NCBI GenBank assembly: GCA_023135505.1
Contig: JAGLTA010000072.1
Coordinates: 1-7,423 of the forward strand
From: Candidatus Parcubacteria bacterium
GTDB taxonomy: Bacteria; Patescibacteriota; Patescibacteriia; JAACEG01
DNA length: 7,423 nt
Direction: 5' to 3'
The notes under the pieces are model-generated. The model did not search any database. It had not been told where the DNA came from and saw only the letters and a list, made by a program, of their open reading frames with translations. Below, piece after piece: positions 1-5,884 of the stretch (its first letter is position 1; the number at the start of each line of letters is the position of its first letter). A program made the translations under genes and the position numbers.

Positions 1-12
1 ATTTTATTATAA

Positions 13-40
13 CAAAAATCGCCGTAAATGGCGATTTTTG
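13..40 (-). terminator. Intrinsic terminator of the AIPR-HNH cassette
   Basis: A perfect 11-bp inverted repeat (caaaaatcgcc at 13-23, ggcgatttttg at 30-40) has a 6-nt loop. On the minus strand the right-hand arm ends in GATTTTTG and is followed by AT-rich DNA. It begins 5 nt past the HNH stop codon. The U-tract lies partly within the stem, as in the terminator after rpsI, so it may work in both directions. Confidence 0.82.
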
Positions 41-45
41 AAGAT

Positions 46-252
46 TTATTTTTTCTTTTTGGCTCTTTTCCTTGCTTCTGTAGCAGTCTTCTTTTTGTGA
101 ACTGATTTTTTTATTAGACGCAAATTTTTTTGAGAATCTGAACCGCCATCAGCCAGTGGTATTTTATGATCAATTTCTTTTCCTTTGGGTGTTTTCTTTA
201 ATCCTCTTTTTTCAAGAAATTTTTGTCTTGTTAATGTTTTTCTTTTTTGCAT
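46..252 (-). CDS. Minimal HNH-type endonuclease
   Basis: This 68-residue, very basic protein holds a compact HNH motif: KEIDHKIPLADGGSDSQKNLRLI with D28-H29, G36-G37 and N43, then the final H52 in SVHKKKT. These are the metal-binding and catalytic positions of HNH nucleases, which cut DNA. The CxxC pairs that bind structural zinc in many HNH proteins are absent, and little lies outside the motif apart from a Lys/Arg-rich start and tail (ARKRAKKKK), probably for DNA binding. It starts 16 nt after the AIPR stop, in the same orientation and before a shared terminator, so the two are almost certainly co-transcribed. It could be an effector partner of AIPR, a homing-type nuclease, or an unrelated passenger. 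Confidence 0.75.
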   Translation of the reverse strand: MQKRKTLTRQKFLEKRGLKKTPKGKEIDHKIPLADGGSDSQKNLRLIKKSVHKKKTATEARKRAKKKK

Positions 253-268
253 AATCTTAAACTTAAAA

Positions 269-1492
269 TTATTTATTATTTAATTTCTCTTGTAATGAAT
301 AATTTATTACTGATTGTGCTATGTTCTCCCAAAGCATTTTACTTTTACCTGTTTTATTTGGATTACTGCTATTTTCATTACTATGAGCATCTAAAATTTT
401 ACTAACCAATTTCGGAGCATGTTTATCTAAAAATTGCCTCGGATCTATTGCCCATTTATAATTACCATTTTCATCTTCAAGTAAAAATCTTAATGCTGAA
501 AAAATTGGCAAAATAAAACCATTTGCTATTTTATAATGAATAATTTCTTCAGTAAAAGGAAGTTTAATTACTATTTTCTTCCTATTCTTTCCCTTTCCCC
601 TTTCCCTTTCCACACCATTAAACAATCCAAATTTTCTAACTCCCCCTTCTTTAGCATAATCTTCATATTTTTTATAAAGATGTTCGTAAATTTCTACTAT
701 TGACGGCAAAAGAAAATATAATTTTTCATAACTATGTCTATTCTTTTTATTTTTCCACTTATTAAAACAAGTTGATGTTCCTGTGTAGGCTATAGTTGGG
801 TGATGATCGTTATCATATAAATCTAAATTCATAGCCGTCATAAAAGCCATAAGATCTTCTACGCTGAAAACCGCTTTTTCATTATTTACATTTTCATTTT
901 CTGACCAAATAATTTTTTCAGCATAACTTCTAAGGGATTTTTTAATTGGCTCAAATTCCTTGTCTAAATTAGCAATAGATGTTTCCTTAACTTGGACGCT
1001 TGTATTTCTAGCCCGTGCTAATTGTGTTGCAAATTGATCGGCCCCTTCTATTATCGTTATAAACACAGGTAAATCAGATAATGTTTCATCGTTTATTGCT
1101 TTTTCCAACACTCTATAACTATGGTTACCATCGACTAAACCACCCTTAATATTTCCATCTTCGTCCTTTCCAAAATCAATCACTGCGCTTTTTTTATTGT
1201 CTTGATTTGGATAATAAACCTTTTCTGCAATTAAAAAAAGTCCGCGATTACAATCAGTAAAAAGTTCTGGTTCTTTTTCTAATGTCTCAAACATCTGTCT
1301 ACAAGGTTTCGCTTTTAAGTCCGCTTGCCTAGGATTTGGACCAGTTGGTAATTCTCTAGGTAAATTTTTAAGCAAAATAAAAAGGAAATGAGTTTTTATT
1401 ATTGACTCTTTTTCCTCTGTGTTATAGAAATATAAATTTCTTGATATTGTGCGAGCTTGAGAAAATTCAAACTCAAAAGTTCTTTTACTCAT
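269..1492 (-). CDS. AIPR-family protein (abortive infection phage resistance)
   Basis: This 407-residue protein shows the conserved AIPR pattern in order. NPRQADLKAKPCRQMFETLE (53-72) is followed by the NRGLFLIAEKV strand (82-92), the core GGLVDGNHSYRVLEKA (117-132, where relatives have an NG-x-Q or DGxH-type motif), then LPVFITIIEG (141-150) and LARARNTSVQVKETSIANL (158-176). The Asn-Thr-Ser after the Ala-Arg-rich helix corresponds to the family's N-x-Q/N-T-S position. The C-terminal 200 residues are basic and largely helical, with a Lys/Arg-rich loop at 296-306. AIPR proteins occur in phage-defence loci, including the MZA system; their biochemical action is not established. At 407 residues it is shorter than many relatives (500-700). 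It has its own promoter and operator-like palindrome, no Shine-Dalgarno sequence, and is followed after 16 nt by the HNH gene. The DGNH core also recalls ParB/DGQHR-like domains. Confidence 0.75.
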   Translation of the reverse strand: MSKRTFEFEFSQARTISRNLYFYNTEEKESIIKTHFLFILLKNLPRELPTGPNPRQADLKAKPCRQMFETLEKEPELFTDCNRGLFLIAEKVYYPNQDNKKSAVIDFGKDEDGNIKGGLVDGNHSYRVLEKAINDETLSDLPVFITIIEGADQFATQLARARNTSVQVKETSIANLDKEFEPIKKSLRSYAEKIIWSENENVNNEKAVFSVEDLMAFMTAMNLDLYDNDHHPTIAYTGTSTCFNKWKNKKNRHSYEKLYFLLPSIVEIYEHLYKKYEDYAKEGGVRKFGLFNGVERERGKGKNRKKIVIKLPFTEEIIHYKIANGFILPIFSALRFLLEDENGNYKWAIDPRQFLDKHAPKLVSKILDAHSNENSSNPNKTGKSKMLWENIAQSVINYSLQEKLNNK

Positions 1493-1532
1493 AATTTTGA
1501 TTTTTAATTAATATTAACTAACTGCTTTCCAA

Positions 1533-1544
1533 AACTAGATAGTT
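1533..1544. repeat. Short palindrome in the AIPR leader
   Basis: The sequence AACTA-GA-TAGTT is a perfect 5-bp-arm palindrome with a 2-nt centre, 15 bp downstream of the larger operator-like palindrome. On the plus strand both have GA at the centre. It might be a second half-strength binding site, but its short arms make chance occurrence quite possible. Confidence 0.25.
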
Positions 1545-1558
1545 CTTAGAAAACTTAA

Positions 1559-1581
1559 TTTGCGATAAGATTATCCGCAAA
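1559..1581. promoter_or_regulatory. Likely operator: 23-nt imperfect palindrome at the AIPR transcription start
   Basis: On the minus strand arm TTTGCGGATAA, centre TC and arm TTATCGCAAA form a near-perfect palindrome; the left arm carries one extra G. It begins about 3 nt downstream of the predicted transcription start, a classical position for a repressor to block the promoter. It is GC-richer than its surroundings. As RNA it could also form a short 5'-leader hairpin. No repressor gene for it is present in the window. Confidence 0.55.
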
Positions 1582-1590
1582 CTTAAAATA

Positions 1591-1618
1591 AGGATAGCAC
1601 AATAAATAAAAATGTCAA
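1591..1618 (-). promoter_or_regulatory. Promoter of the AIPR-HNH cassette
   Basis: On the minus strand a perfect TTGACA (-35, 1613-1618) is followed after 16 nt by TATCCT (-10, 4/6, 1591-1596). A TGC directly before it forms an extended -10 (TGn). Transcription would begin near 1584 and give a leader of about 90 nt ahead of the AIPR start codon. It is the best promoter match in the window and makes this cassette an independent transcription unit. Confidence 0.75.
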
Positions 1619-1648
1619 ATAAAAATTACTTAACTCAAAAATTATTCT

Positions 1649-1663
1649 TTAAGATATTCTTAA
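1649..1663. repeat. Short perfect palindrome upstream of the AIPR promoter
   Basis: Arms ttaaga and tcttaa flank a 3-nt centre (tat), placing the palindrome about 30 bp upstream of the -35 element of the AIPR promoter. It could be a regulator site, or a weak AT-only hairpin after the small gene. It has no T-tract, so it is not a convincing terminator. Confidence 0.25.
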
Positions 1664-1693
1664 TCATCCTATATCAACCAATTTTATTGATAC

Positions 1694-1852
1694 TTATATT
1701 TCTTCTACATCTAAAATTTCAGTTTCATTATTTCCCCAATTTGCAGAATCTATATTTTTAAATACAGTTTTTTCAGCCTCTTGTTCATTGGCAGCATTTA
1801 CCTTAATATCTGCATATTCTGTATGAGAAATATGAATTATAAATTTTTTCAT
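1694..1852 (-). CDS. Small acidic protein of unknown function (52 aa)
   Basis: A 52-codon reading frame opens with ATG at 1852 (MKKFIIHISHTEYADIKVNA...) and ends in TAA at 1694. It fills most of the space between the nuclease gene and the AIPR promoter. The predicted order is strand (KFIIHIS), strand (YADIKVNAAN), helix (EQEAEKTVFKNI), strand (TEILDVEEI), with an Asp/Glu-rich end. The V-x-A-x-x-x-x-EA pattern resembles small beta-beta-alpha-beta proteins common in phages and mobile elements, among them DpnD/PcfM-like proteins. That resemblance is weak and I assign no function. The mixed codon use (GCC, GGA, GAG, TGG), unlike the surrounding near-pure A/T spacer, supports real coding. It starts 69 nt after the nuclease stop, with no Shine-Dalgarno sequence, and could be read from the same transcript. 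Confidence 0.65.
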   Translation of the reverse strand: MKKFIIHISHTEYADIKVNAANEQEAEKTVFKNIDSANWGNNETEILDVEEI

Positions 1853-1921
1853 TTGTTTTAAATTAAAATTTTATCAAAAAAACTATCTTTATTTTTTTAC
1901 TCATTTTTTACAATTTTAACG

Positions 1922-3313
1922 CTATGCCCAAAAATCTAAAAGATTTTTTATTGCTTCCTTGAACAACGCAGGGGCTTTAATGCCTAAAATTAAATCGCCG
2001 TTTTCGTTCAGTAAAAATCCAACCTTAATTTCAACGACTTTCTTTTCTGTTCCGCCGTACAAAACAACAGTGCGAATAATTTTATATTTTGGATAATATT
2101 TTTTAATATAATCCTTTTCTATATCGTTAAAATTTTTTAATTCCTTGATTCCATTTTGGCGAAATTGATATTTTTTACCCTCAATATTTATTACTTTTCT
2201 TCTGCTGAAATCAATTAAAATTAAATCTGGAATGCTGATTATTTTATTTTTATCGCCGGCTTTATACGCTTTTCTGTCAGAATATTTTTTAAGCGGAATA
2301 TGCTCGCCATCCTTCGTTATAAAATAACCCTTTTCACAGCCAGCATGATTTTCAAAAATAGAAAACCCTTTAGTAAAGTTTTCAACAACCAAATGAATAA
2401 AAATCGTGCCGAGTTTCTCGCCTTCTGTTTCATATTTCCAATAAATATTTTGTTTTTTACTTGCAGGCAGAATTAATCCTTGAATTTGTAATTTTAAATG
2501 ATTGGCGATTTTTACAAATTTATTGCCAGATTGCAGATATTTCTGTTTTAAGCCGTGTTTTGTAATAACAATTTCACCAGTCCATCCTAATTTTCGTATT
2601 GCCGCGCTAATCAAACTTAATGCTCCGATATTCGGATCGTGAGCAAGCCCGCCAGATTTATATAATCTGCCAGAAATTGTAATTTTATTTTCTCTATTCT
2701 TGATTAAAATCGGAATATTGCCTTTATGCGCATGGCGCATTTTCTTTTTATAAAAAATTATTTCATCAAAAGAATGAAATTGCTTGAAAACTTTTTTATC
2801 TAACTTTTTTCCTTGTATCTCTACACCGATTGTGAGCAATAAATTTGTGCCAAAAATATAAGTGTCTGTTGGATCCTCCTTTTGTCCAACTTTTATATTA
2901 TAAAGCATTATTTTTTTAATTTCAGGATAATAACTTTCAAGAAATACAAATTTTGAAGCGCGCTGATATACGCCGGTATTTCGACTTTCTTTGTCGTCGG
3001 TTTTTGTTTCTTCAATCGCATAAAGCGGCGCATCTTTTTCTGTAGGTTGTTTTTCTTGATAGAAAACTAAAAAATCAACAAAACTGGAAAATCCGCTAAC
3101 AGATTTTATAAACACTCTTTCAATTTTATTACAACGGAAACCGACAACTTCATACAGAAATGTAAATTTCCCGTCTTCTAAAATAGGTAAAATCCTAATT
3201 ATATCAATAAAACAAGCAAATTTATTATCTTTCGCAAACATCGTTATAATATTCGCGATAACTTCTTGTTTTGGTCTTTCTTCTGTTAAAATCCACAAAT
3301 TTTTGTTTTTCAT
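1922..3313 (-). CDS. Probable type II (IIS-like) restriction endonuclease with two PD-(D/E)XK-like motifs
   Basis: I do not recognise a named family for this 463-residue protein; the nuclease call rests on motifs and context. Two candidate PD-(D/E)XK sites are visible. The first is FVDFLVF (D80) followed by YAIEETKT (E102-x-K104), leading into a polar ESRNTGVYQRASKF helix. The second is SIPDLILID (P362-D363) followed by VINIEGKKYQ (E378-x-K380). Both have the hydrophobic beta-strand setting expected of this fold. The region between (about 140-350) is mixed alpha/beta and could hold the DNA-recognition part. There is no signal peptide or membrane segment. The gene begins 2 nt after the methyltransferase stop (TAA-TT-ATG), so it is translationally coupled to its presumed protective partner. 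It ends in TAG. An alternative is that only one of the two sites is catalytic. Confidence 0.72.
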   Translation of the reverse strand: MKNKNLWILTEERPKQEVIANIITMFAKDNKFACFIDIIRILPILEDGKFTFLYEVVGFRCNKIERVFIKSVSGFSSFVDFLVFYQEKQPTEKDAPLYAIEETKTDDKESRNTGVYQRASKFVFLESYYPEIKKIMLYNIKVGQKEDPTDTYIFGTNLLLTIGVEIQGKKLDKKVFKQFHSFDEIIFYKKKMRHAHKGNIPILIKNRENKITISGRLYKSGGLAHDPNIGALSLISAAIRKLGWTGEIVITKHGLKQKYLQSGNKFVKIANHLKLQIQGLILPASKKQNIYWKYETEGEKLGTIFIHLVVENFTKGFSIFENHAGCEKGYFITKDGEHIPLKKYSDRKAYKAGDKNKIISIPDLILIDFSRRKVINIEGKKYQFRQNGIKELKNFNDIEKDYIKKYYPKYKIIRTVVLYGGTEKKVVEIKVGFLLNENGDLILGIKAPALFKEAIKNLLDFWA

Positions 3314-3315
3314 AA

Positions 3316-5202
3316 TTATTCTTCTTTACGAAATATCATAATAAATTGATGAAATTGATTAGCAACGAAAGCGTGGGGATATCCAAACGGATAAAGTTTT
3401 TGCGTCGCGTCATACCAAATTTTATAACCCTTGAAAGAAAAATTCGGTATTTCAAGCAACTTTTCAGTAATGGAGCAATGCAACATATTATGTCCGTTTT
3501 TGTTCGGCTGTAAATCTTTAACAAAAATCGCAATATATCCTTTCAGTTTTAAATATTTTGCTGACTTCATAATAACATCTTTCAAGGATTCAAGGAAATT
3601 CTCTCTTTCCATATTTCCTAAATCAGTTCCGTTGTTCGTAAATGGAGTTGCAACCGCAATGCCTGTCTTCTTTTTTTTCTGTCCTGTCCTTTTTTTACTC
3701 AACATTTCGCCGTATGGCGGATCAGTAAGAATAAAATCAATTTGAGTATTCTTTGGTAAAACTTTTTCTATTTCTAAAGAATTTCCAACAATCGCTTTTT
3801 GCTCTGAAACATCAAGTTCTTTGCAAACCTTTTTATATAAATCAATATACTCTTCAGATAAATCAACGCCAATCCCTACTCTATTGGACAACGAACAAGC
3901 AATAAGAGTCCCGCCGACACCCATAAAAGGATCAAATACTATCTGATTTTCCTTTGTGAAAAAATCAACAAATTTTTTCATTAATTGCGGCGGTTTTGGC
4001 GATGGATGTTTTCCTCTTAAATGATGAGCAAATCCATCTACTCCTTTTGTTGAGTAATGCGTAACCTCAACAGAATTAAGAAAAAATATCCATTCTGAAC
4101 CGCTTAAATCGTTAAGTTTATTTTTTGGACTAACTTTTTTTAGATAATAAATCTTTTCTTTTACTCCGTTCTTTTGTTTGCCGTTGCTATTGCTCTTATA
4201 TCTTTGATAATTTTGTTCCGCTATTTCGATTTTTCCAGCTTCGTTAAATAATTTCAATATTTTGCTTTCGGGTATTATTCCGTCATTATTATAACTTAAA
4301 AGCAAGTGTTTAAAATTATTTTTTTGTATAATATCGCCAAGCGCTTTTATTCCTCTTACTGAATTGCAAAATTCCGATTTTTGATTTTCATAAGACCTCA
4401 TGCCAGTAATGCCCTTAATCTCTGGCTTGTCCCATTTAGCGATAGTTTCTAAAATATGATAATTTGGAGCGTATTGCCGCTCATTATACGGCGGATCAAG
4501 ATATAAAATATCAATGCCTTTTACCTGATCTAATACTTTTAATCCATTACTATAATAAACTTTGTTTATCTCTTTGCTTTTTATAATTTCTGGAACTTTA
4601 AGTGTTAATCTTTTAAAAGCTCTTTTGTCCCATTCTTTTAAAAACGCGGAATAAATTCCGCTTATATTCGCGACAAATGGAACTGCTTCAATAAGAGAGG
4701 CGAGTAAAAAGTAATATTCTTGATTATTAACAAAATTCGCCTTTCCCCATTCCTCTATTTTTTCTCTTATTGCGTCAATTCTTTTAGCATTATCGCCTGT
4801 AAAATATTTACGAATATAAGTTTTTCCGCGTGTGCCTTCTGGTGAATAATTTTTATAAATAAATCCCTCAATTCCTTCTAAATTATTAAGGTATTTAATT
4901 ATTTCTTTAGCATTTCGGCTTTCGCTGGCAAAAAGCGTTTCTTCGACTGGATTAATTTTTAAATGTTTTAATAATTTTATAAATTTAGGGTATTGATTTT
5001 GTTCAATATAAACTTTTTGCAAAACATAAGAAAAATACAAAATGTCAGATGAAATAATTTTATAGCCGAGTTTCTTAAAATGTTTAGCGACACTTCCGGT
5101 TCCAGCGAATAAATCACAAAAAACATTGCCCCTGATCTCTTTTTTCTTAACAAAAATCTCTATAAAATTAAGTAAATTTTCTTTACAGCCAATAAATCGC
5201 AT
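3316..5202 (-). CDS. Fused two-domain DNA methyltransferase (D12-class adenine MTase + N6/N4-type MTase)
   Basis: This 628-residue protein carries two complete AdoMet-dependent DNA methyltransferase units. The first half resembles the D12/Dam-like (alpha-class) adenine methylases: MRFIGCKENLL at the N-terminus (motif X), CDLFAGTGSVAKHFK (29-43, motif I, AdoMet binding) and YLDPPYNERQYAPNYHILET (234-253, catalytic motif IV DPPY). The second half begins near residue 360 with KHPSPKPPQLM (398-408, motif X-like), then FDPFMGVGGTLIA (423-435, motif I) and FILTDPPYGEM (490-500, motif IV). That order, I before IV, is not the IV-then-I order of beta-class enzymes. Two DPPY centres in one chain is the arrangement known from M.FokI-type enzymes, which methylate each strand of an asymmetric site. 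The gene is first in the restriction operon, and its TAA is followed after 2 nt by the nuclease ATG. The target sequence, and whether the second half makes N6-methyladenine or N4-methylcytosine, cannot be read here. Confidence 0.92.
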   Translation of the reverse strand: MRFIGCKENLLNFIEIFVKKKEIRGNVFCDLFAGTGSVAKHFKKLGYKIISSDILYFSYVLQKVYIEQNQYPKFIKLLKHLKINPVEETLFASESRNAKEIIKYLNNLEGIEGFIYKNYSPEGTRGKTYIRKYFTGDNAKRIDAIREKIEEWGKANFVNNQEYYFLLASLIEAVPFVANISGIYSAFLKEWDKRAFKRLTLKVPEIIKSKEINKVYYSNGLKVLDQVKGIDILYLDPPYNERQYAPNYHILETIAKWDKPEIKGITGMRSYENQKSEFCNSVRGIKALGDIIQKNNFKHLLLSYNNDGIIPESKILKLFNEAGKIEIAEQNYQRYKSNSNGKQKNGVKEKIYYLKKVSPKNKLNDLSGSEWIFFLNSVEVTHYSTKGVDGFAHHLRGKHPSPKPPQLMKKFVDFFTKENQIVFDPFMGVGGTLIACSLSNRVGIGVDLSEEYIDLYKKVCKELDVSEQKAIVGNSLEIEKVLPKNTQIDFILTDPPYGEMLSKKRTGQKKKKTGIAVATPFTNNGTDLGNMERENFLESLKDVIMKSAKYLKLKGYIAIFVKDLQPNKNGHNMLHCSITEKLLEIPNFSFKGYKIWYDATQKLYPFGYPHAFVANQFHQFIMIFRKEE

Positions 5203-5204
5203 AA

Positions 5205-5276
5205 TTACTTTATTAAAACATCAACGCCAAACTCTAACGCTTTGGCGATATTTTTTAAAAATTTAAAATTTGTTAT
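5205..5276 (-). pseudogene. Remnant: C-terminal tail of an XRE/HTH-type regulator
   Basis: A 23-codon open stretch, bounded upstream by TAA at 5277-5279 and ending in TAA at 5205-5207, translates to a peptide containing FLKNIAKALEFGVDVLIK. This matches the usual end of HTH_3/XRE domains, where a final helix of the form L-x-x-IAKAL is followed by V-D-x-L-hydrophobic-K. There is no ATG, GTG or TTG in frame, and no DNA-binding helices remain, because the rpsI terminator lies just upstream. Its codons for Ala, Gly and Asp form a GC-richer island (about 5225-5247) in very AT-rich DNA. The remnant's stop is followed by TT and the methyltransferase ATG, the same TAA-TT-ATG junction seen between methyltransferase and nuclease. 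It may be the relic of a controller (C-protein-like) gene. A chance resemblance in such a short piece remains possible. Confidence 0.4.
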
Positions 5277-5280
5277 TTAT

Positions 5281-5309
5281 ATAATAACAAAAAACAACTA
5301 TTTCGTAAA
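5281..5309 (-). promoter_or_regulatory. Candidate sigma-70-type promoter of the restriction-modification operon
   Basis: On the minus strand TTTACG (-35, 4/6 match, 5304-5309) and TATTAT (-10, 5/6 match, 5281-5286) are separated by exactly 17 nt. They lie directly after the rpsI terminator. Transcription would start near 5273 and leave a leader of about 70 nt before the methyltransferase ATG, covering the regulator remnant. In such AT-rich DNA chance matches are common, so this rests on spacing and position. Confidence 0.5.
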
Positions 5310-5310
5310 C

Positions 5311-5343
5311 AAAAAAACAGCCGTTTTCAACGGCTGTTTTTTT
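5311..5343 (-). terminator. Strong intrinsic terminator of the rpoA-rpsI operon, symmetric
   Basis: A perfect 15-bp inverted repeat (aaaaaaacagccgtt at 5311-5325, aacggctgttttttt at 5329-5343) encloses a 3-nt loop. The paired A7/T7 ends give a U-tract on either strand. It sits 14 nt past the rpsI stop and is correctly placed to end minus-strand transcription. Because it is symmetric it could also block reads coming from the left. It marks the border between the housekeeping operon and the restriction-modification region. Confidence 0.92.
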
Positions 5344-5356
5344 ATTCTTATTAAAT

Positions 5357-5878
5357 CTATCTTTTTACCCACTGCGGAGCTTTTCTTGCCCGCTTCAATC
5401 CGGGTTTTTTTCGCTCTTTAACTCGCGAATCGCGAGTGAGATAACCGTGTTTTCTCAGCGGTTTTCTAAAATTCGTGTTAATTTCCAAAAGAGTTTTTGA
5501 GATCCCGTGCCTGATCGCTTCTGCCTGCCCGCAAACACCGCCACCGCTCACTTTTGCTAAAATTTCAAGCTTGCCGTCCTGTCCGACAATTTTTAACGGA
5601 GCGCGGACTATTTCTTGCATAACTTGGCTTGGAAAATAATCTTTAATATCTTTGCCGTTTACGGTTATTTTGCCGTCTCCTTTTTTAAACAGCCTGATTT
5701 GTGCTGAAGCTTCTTTCCTTCTGCCAACTTCGTAAATATATTTTTTCTTGCTTTTTATCGCGCCGTCATTTTCAACGCTTTTCTCATTGTCTGGCGCCTT
5801 TTCTTTTTGCTTATCCTCATTTTTGGCTGGTTTGCTTGCAACAACTTTTGTTTTTTCAATTATATTTTTCTTTTCCAT
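5357..5878 (-). CDS. rpsI: 30S ribosomal protein S9 with lysine-rich N-terminal extension
   Basis: S9 is a small-subunit protein whose C-terminal tail reaches the P-site tRNA. The conserved core starts near residue 47 (YIYEVGRRKEASAQIRLF) and holds the S9 signature SGGGVCGQAEAIRHGISKTLL (111-131). It finishes with basic KERKKPGLKRARKAPQWVKR, keeping the terminal Lys-Arg. The protein is 173 residues against about 130 for a standard S9. The surplus is a roughly 45-residue low-complexity leader rich in Lys, Glu, Asp and Asn, with no hydrophobic segment. The ATG chosen lies 6 nt past the rplM stop, so translational coupling is likely. No other in-frame ATG occurs between it and the core, so the extension appears genuine. 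It is the last gene of the operon; the terminator follows 14 nt after its stop. Confidence 0.96.
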   Translation of the reverse strand: MEKKNIIEKTKVVASKPAKNEDKQKEKAPDNEKSVENDGAIKSKKKYIYEVGRRKEASAQIRLFKKGDGKITVNGKDIKDYFPSQVMQEIVRAPLKIVGQDGKLEILAKVSGGGVCGQAEAIRHGISKTLLEINTNFRKPLRKHGYLTRDSRVKERKKPGLKRARKAPQWVKR

Positions 5879-5884
5879 AATATT

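Noticed and set aside
1672..1692. Inverted repeat tatcaa...ttgata after the small gene as a terminator
   Set aside because: The stem is only 6 AT-rich pairs, the loop is 9 nt and there is no T-tract on the minus strand.
3336..3533. Second minus-strand frame overlapping the end of the methylase gene
   Set aside because: It overlaps the conserved methylase frame in a different phase and shows no recognisable motif.
3431..3745. 104-codon open frame on the plus strand within the methylase gene
   Set aside because: It lies wholly antisense to the conserved second methylase domain, its translation is a Phe/Ser/Ile-rich mirror of that gene, and it has no domain pattern.
5225..5247. Inverted repeat cgccaaa...tttggcg (7-bp arms) as an operator of the methylase
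   Set aside because: It falls exactly on the coding-like regulator remnant (the Ile-Ala-Lys-Ala-Leu-Glu-Phe-Gly codons), which explains the GC-richer arms. A secondary role in the leader cannot be excluded.
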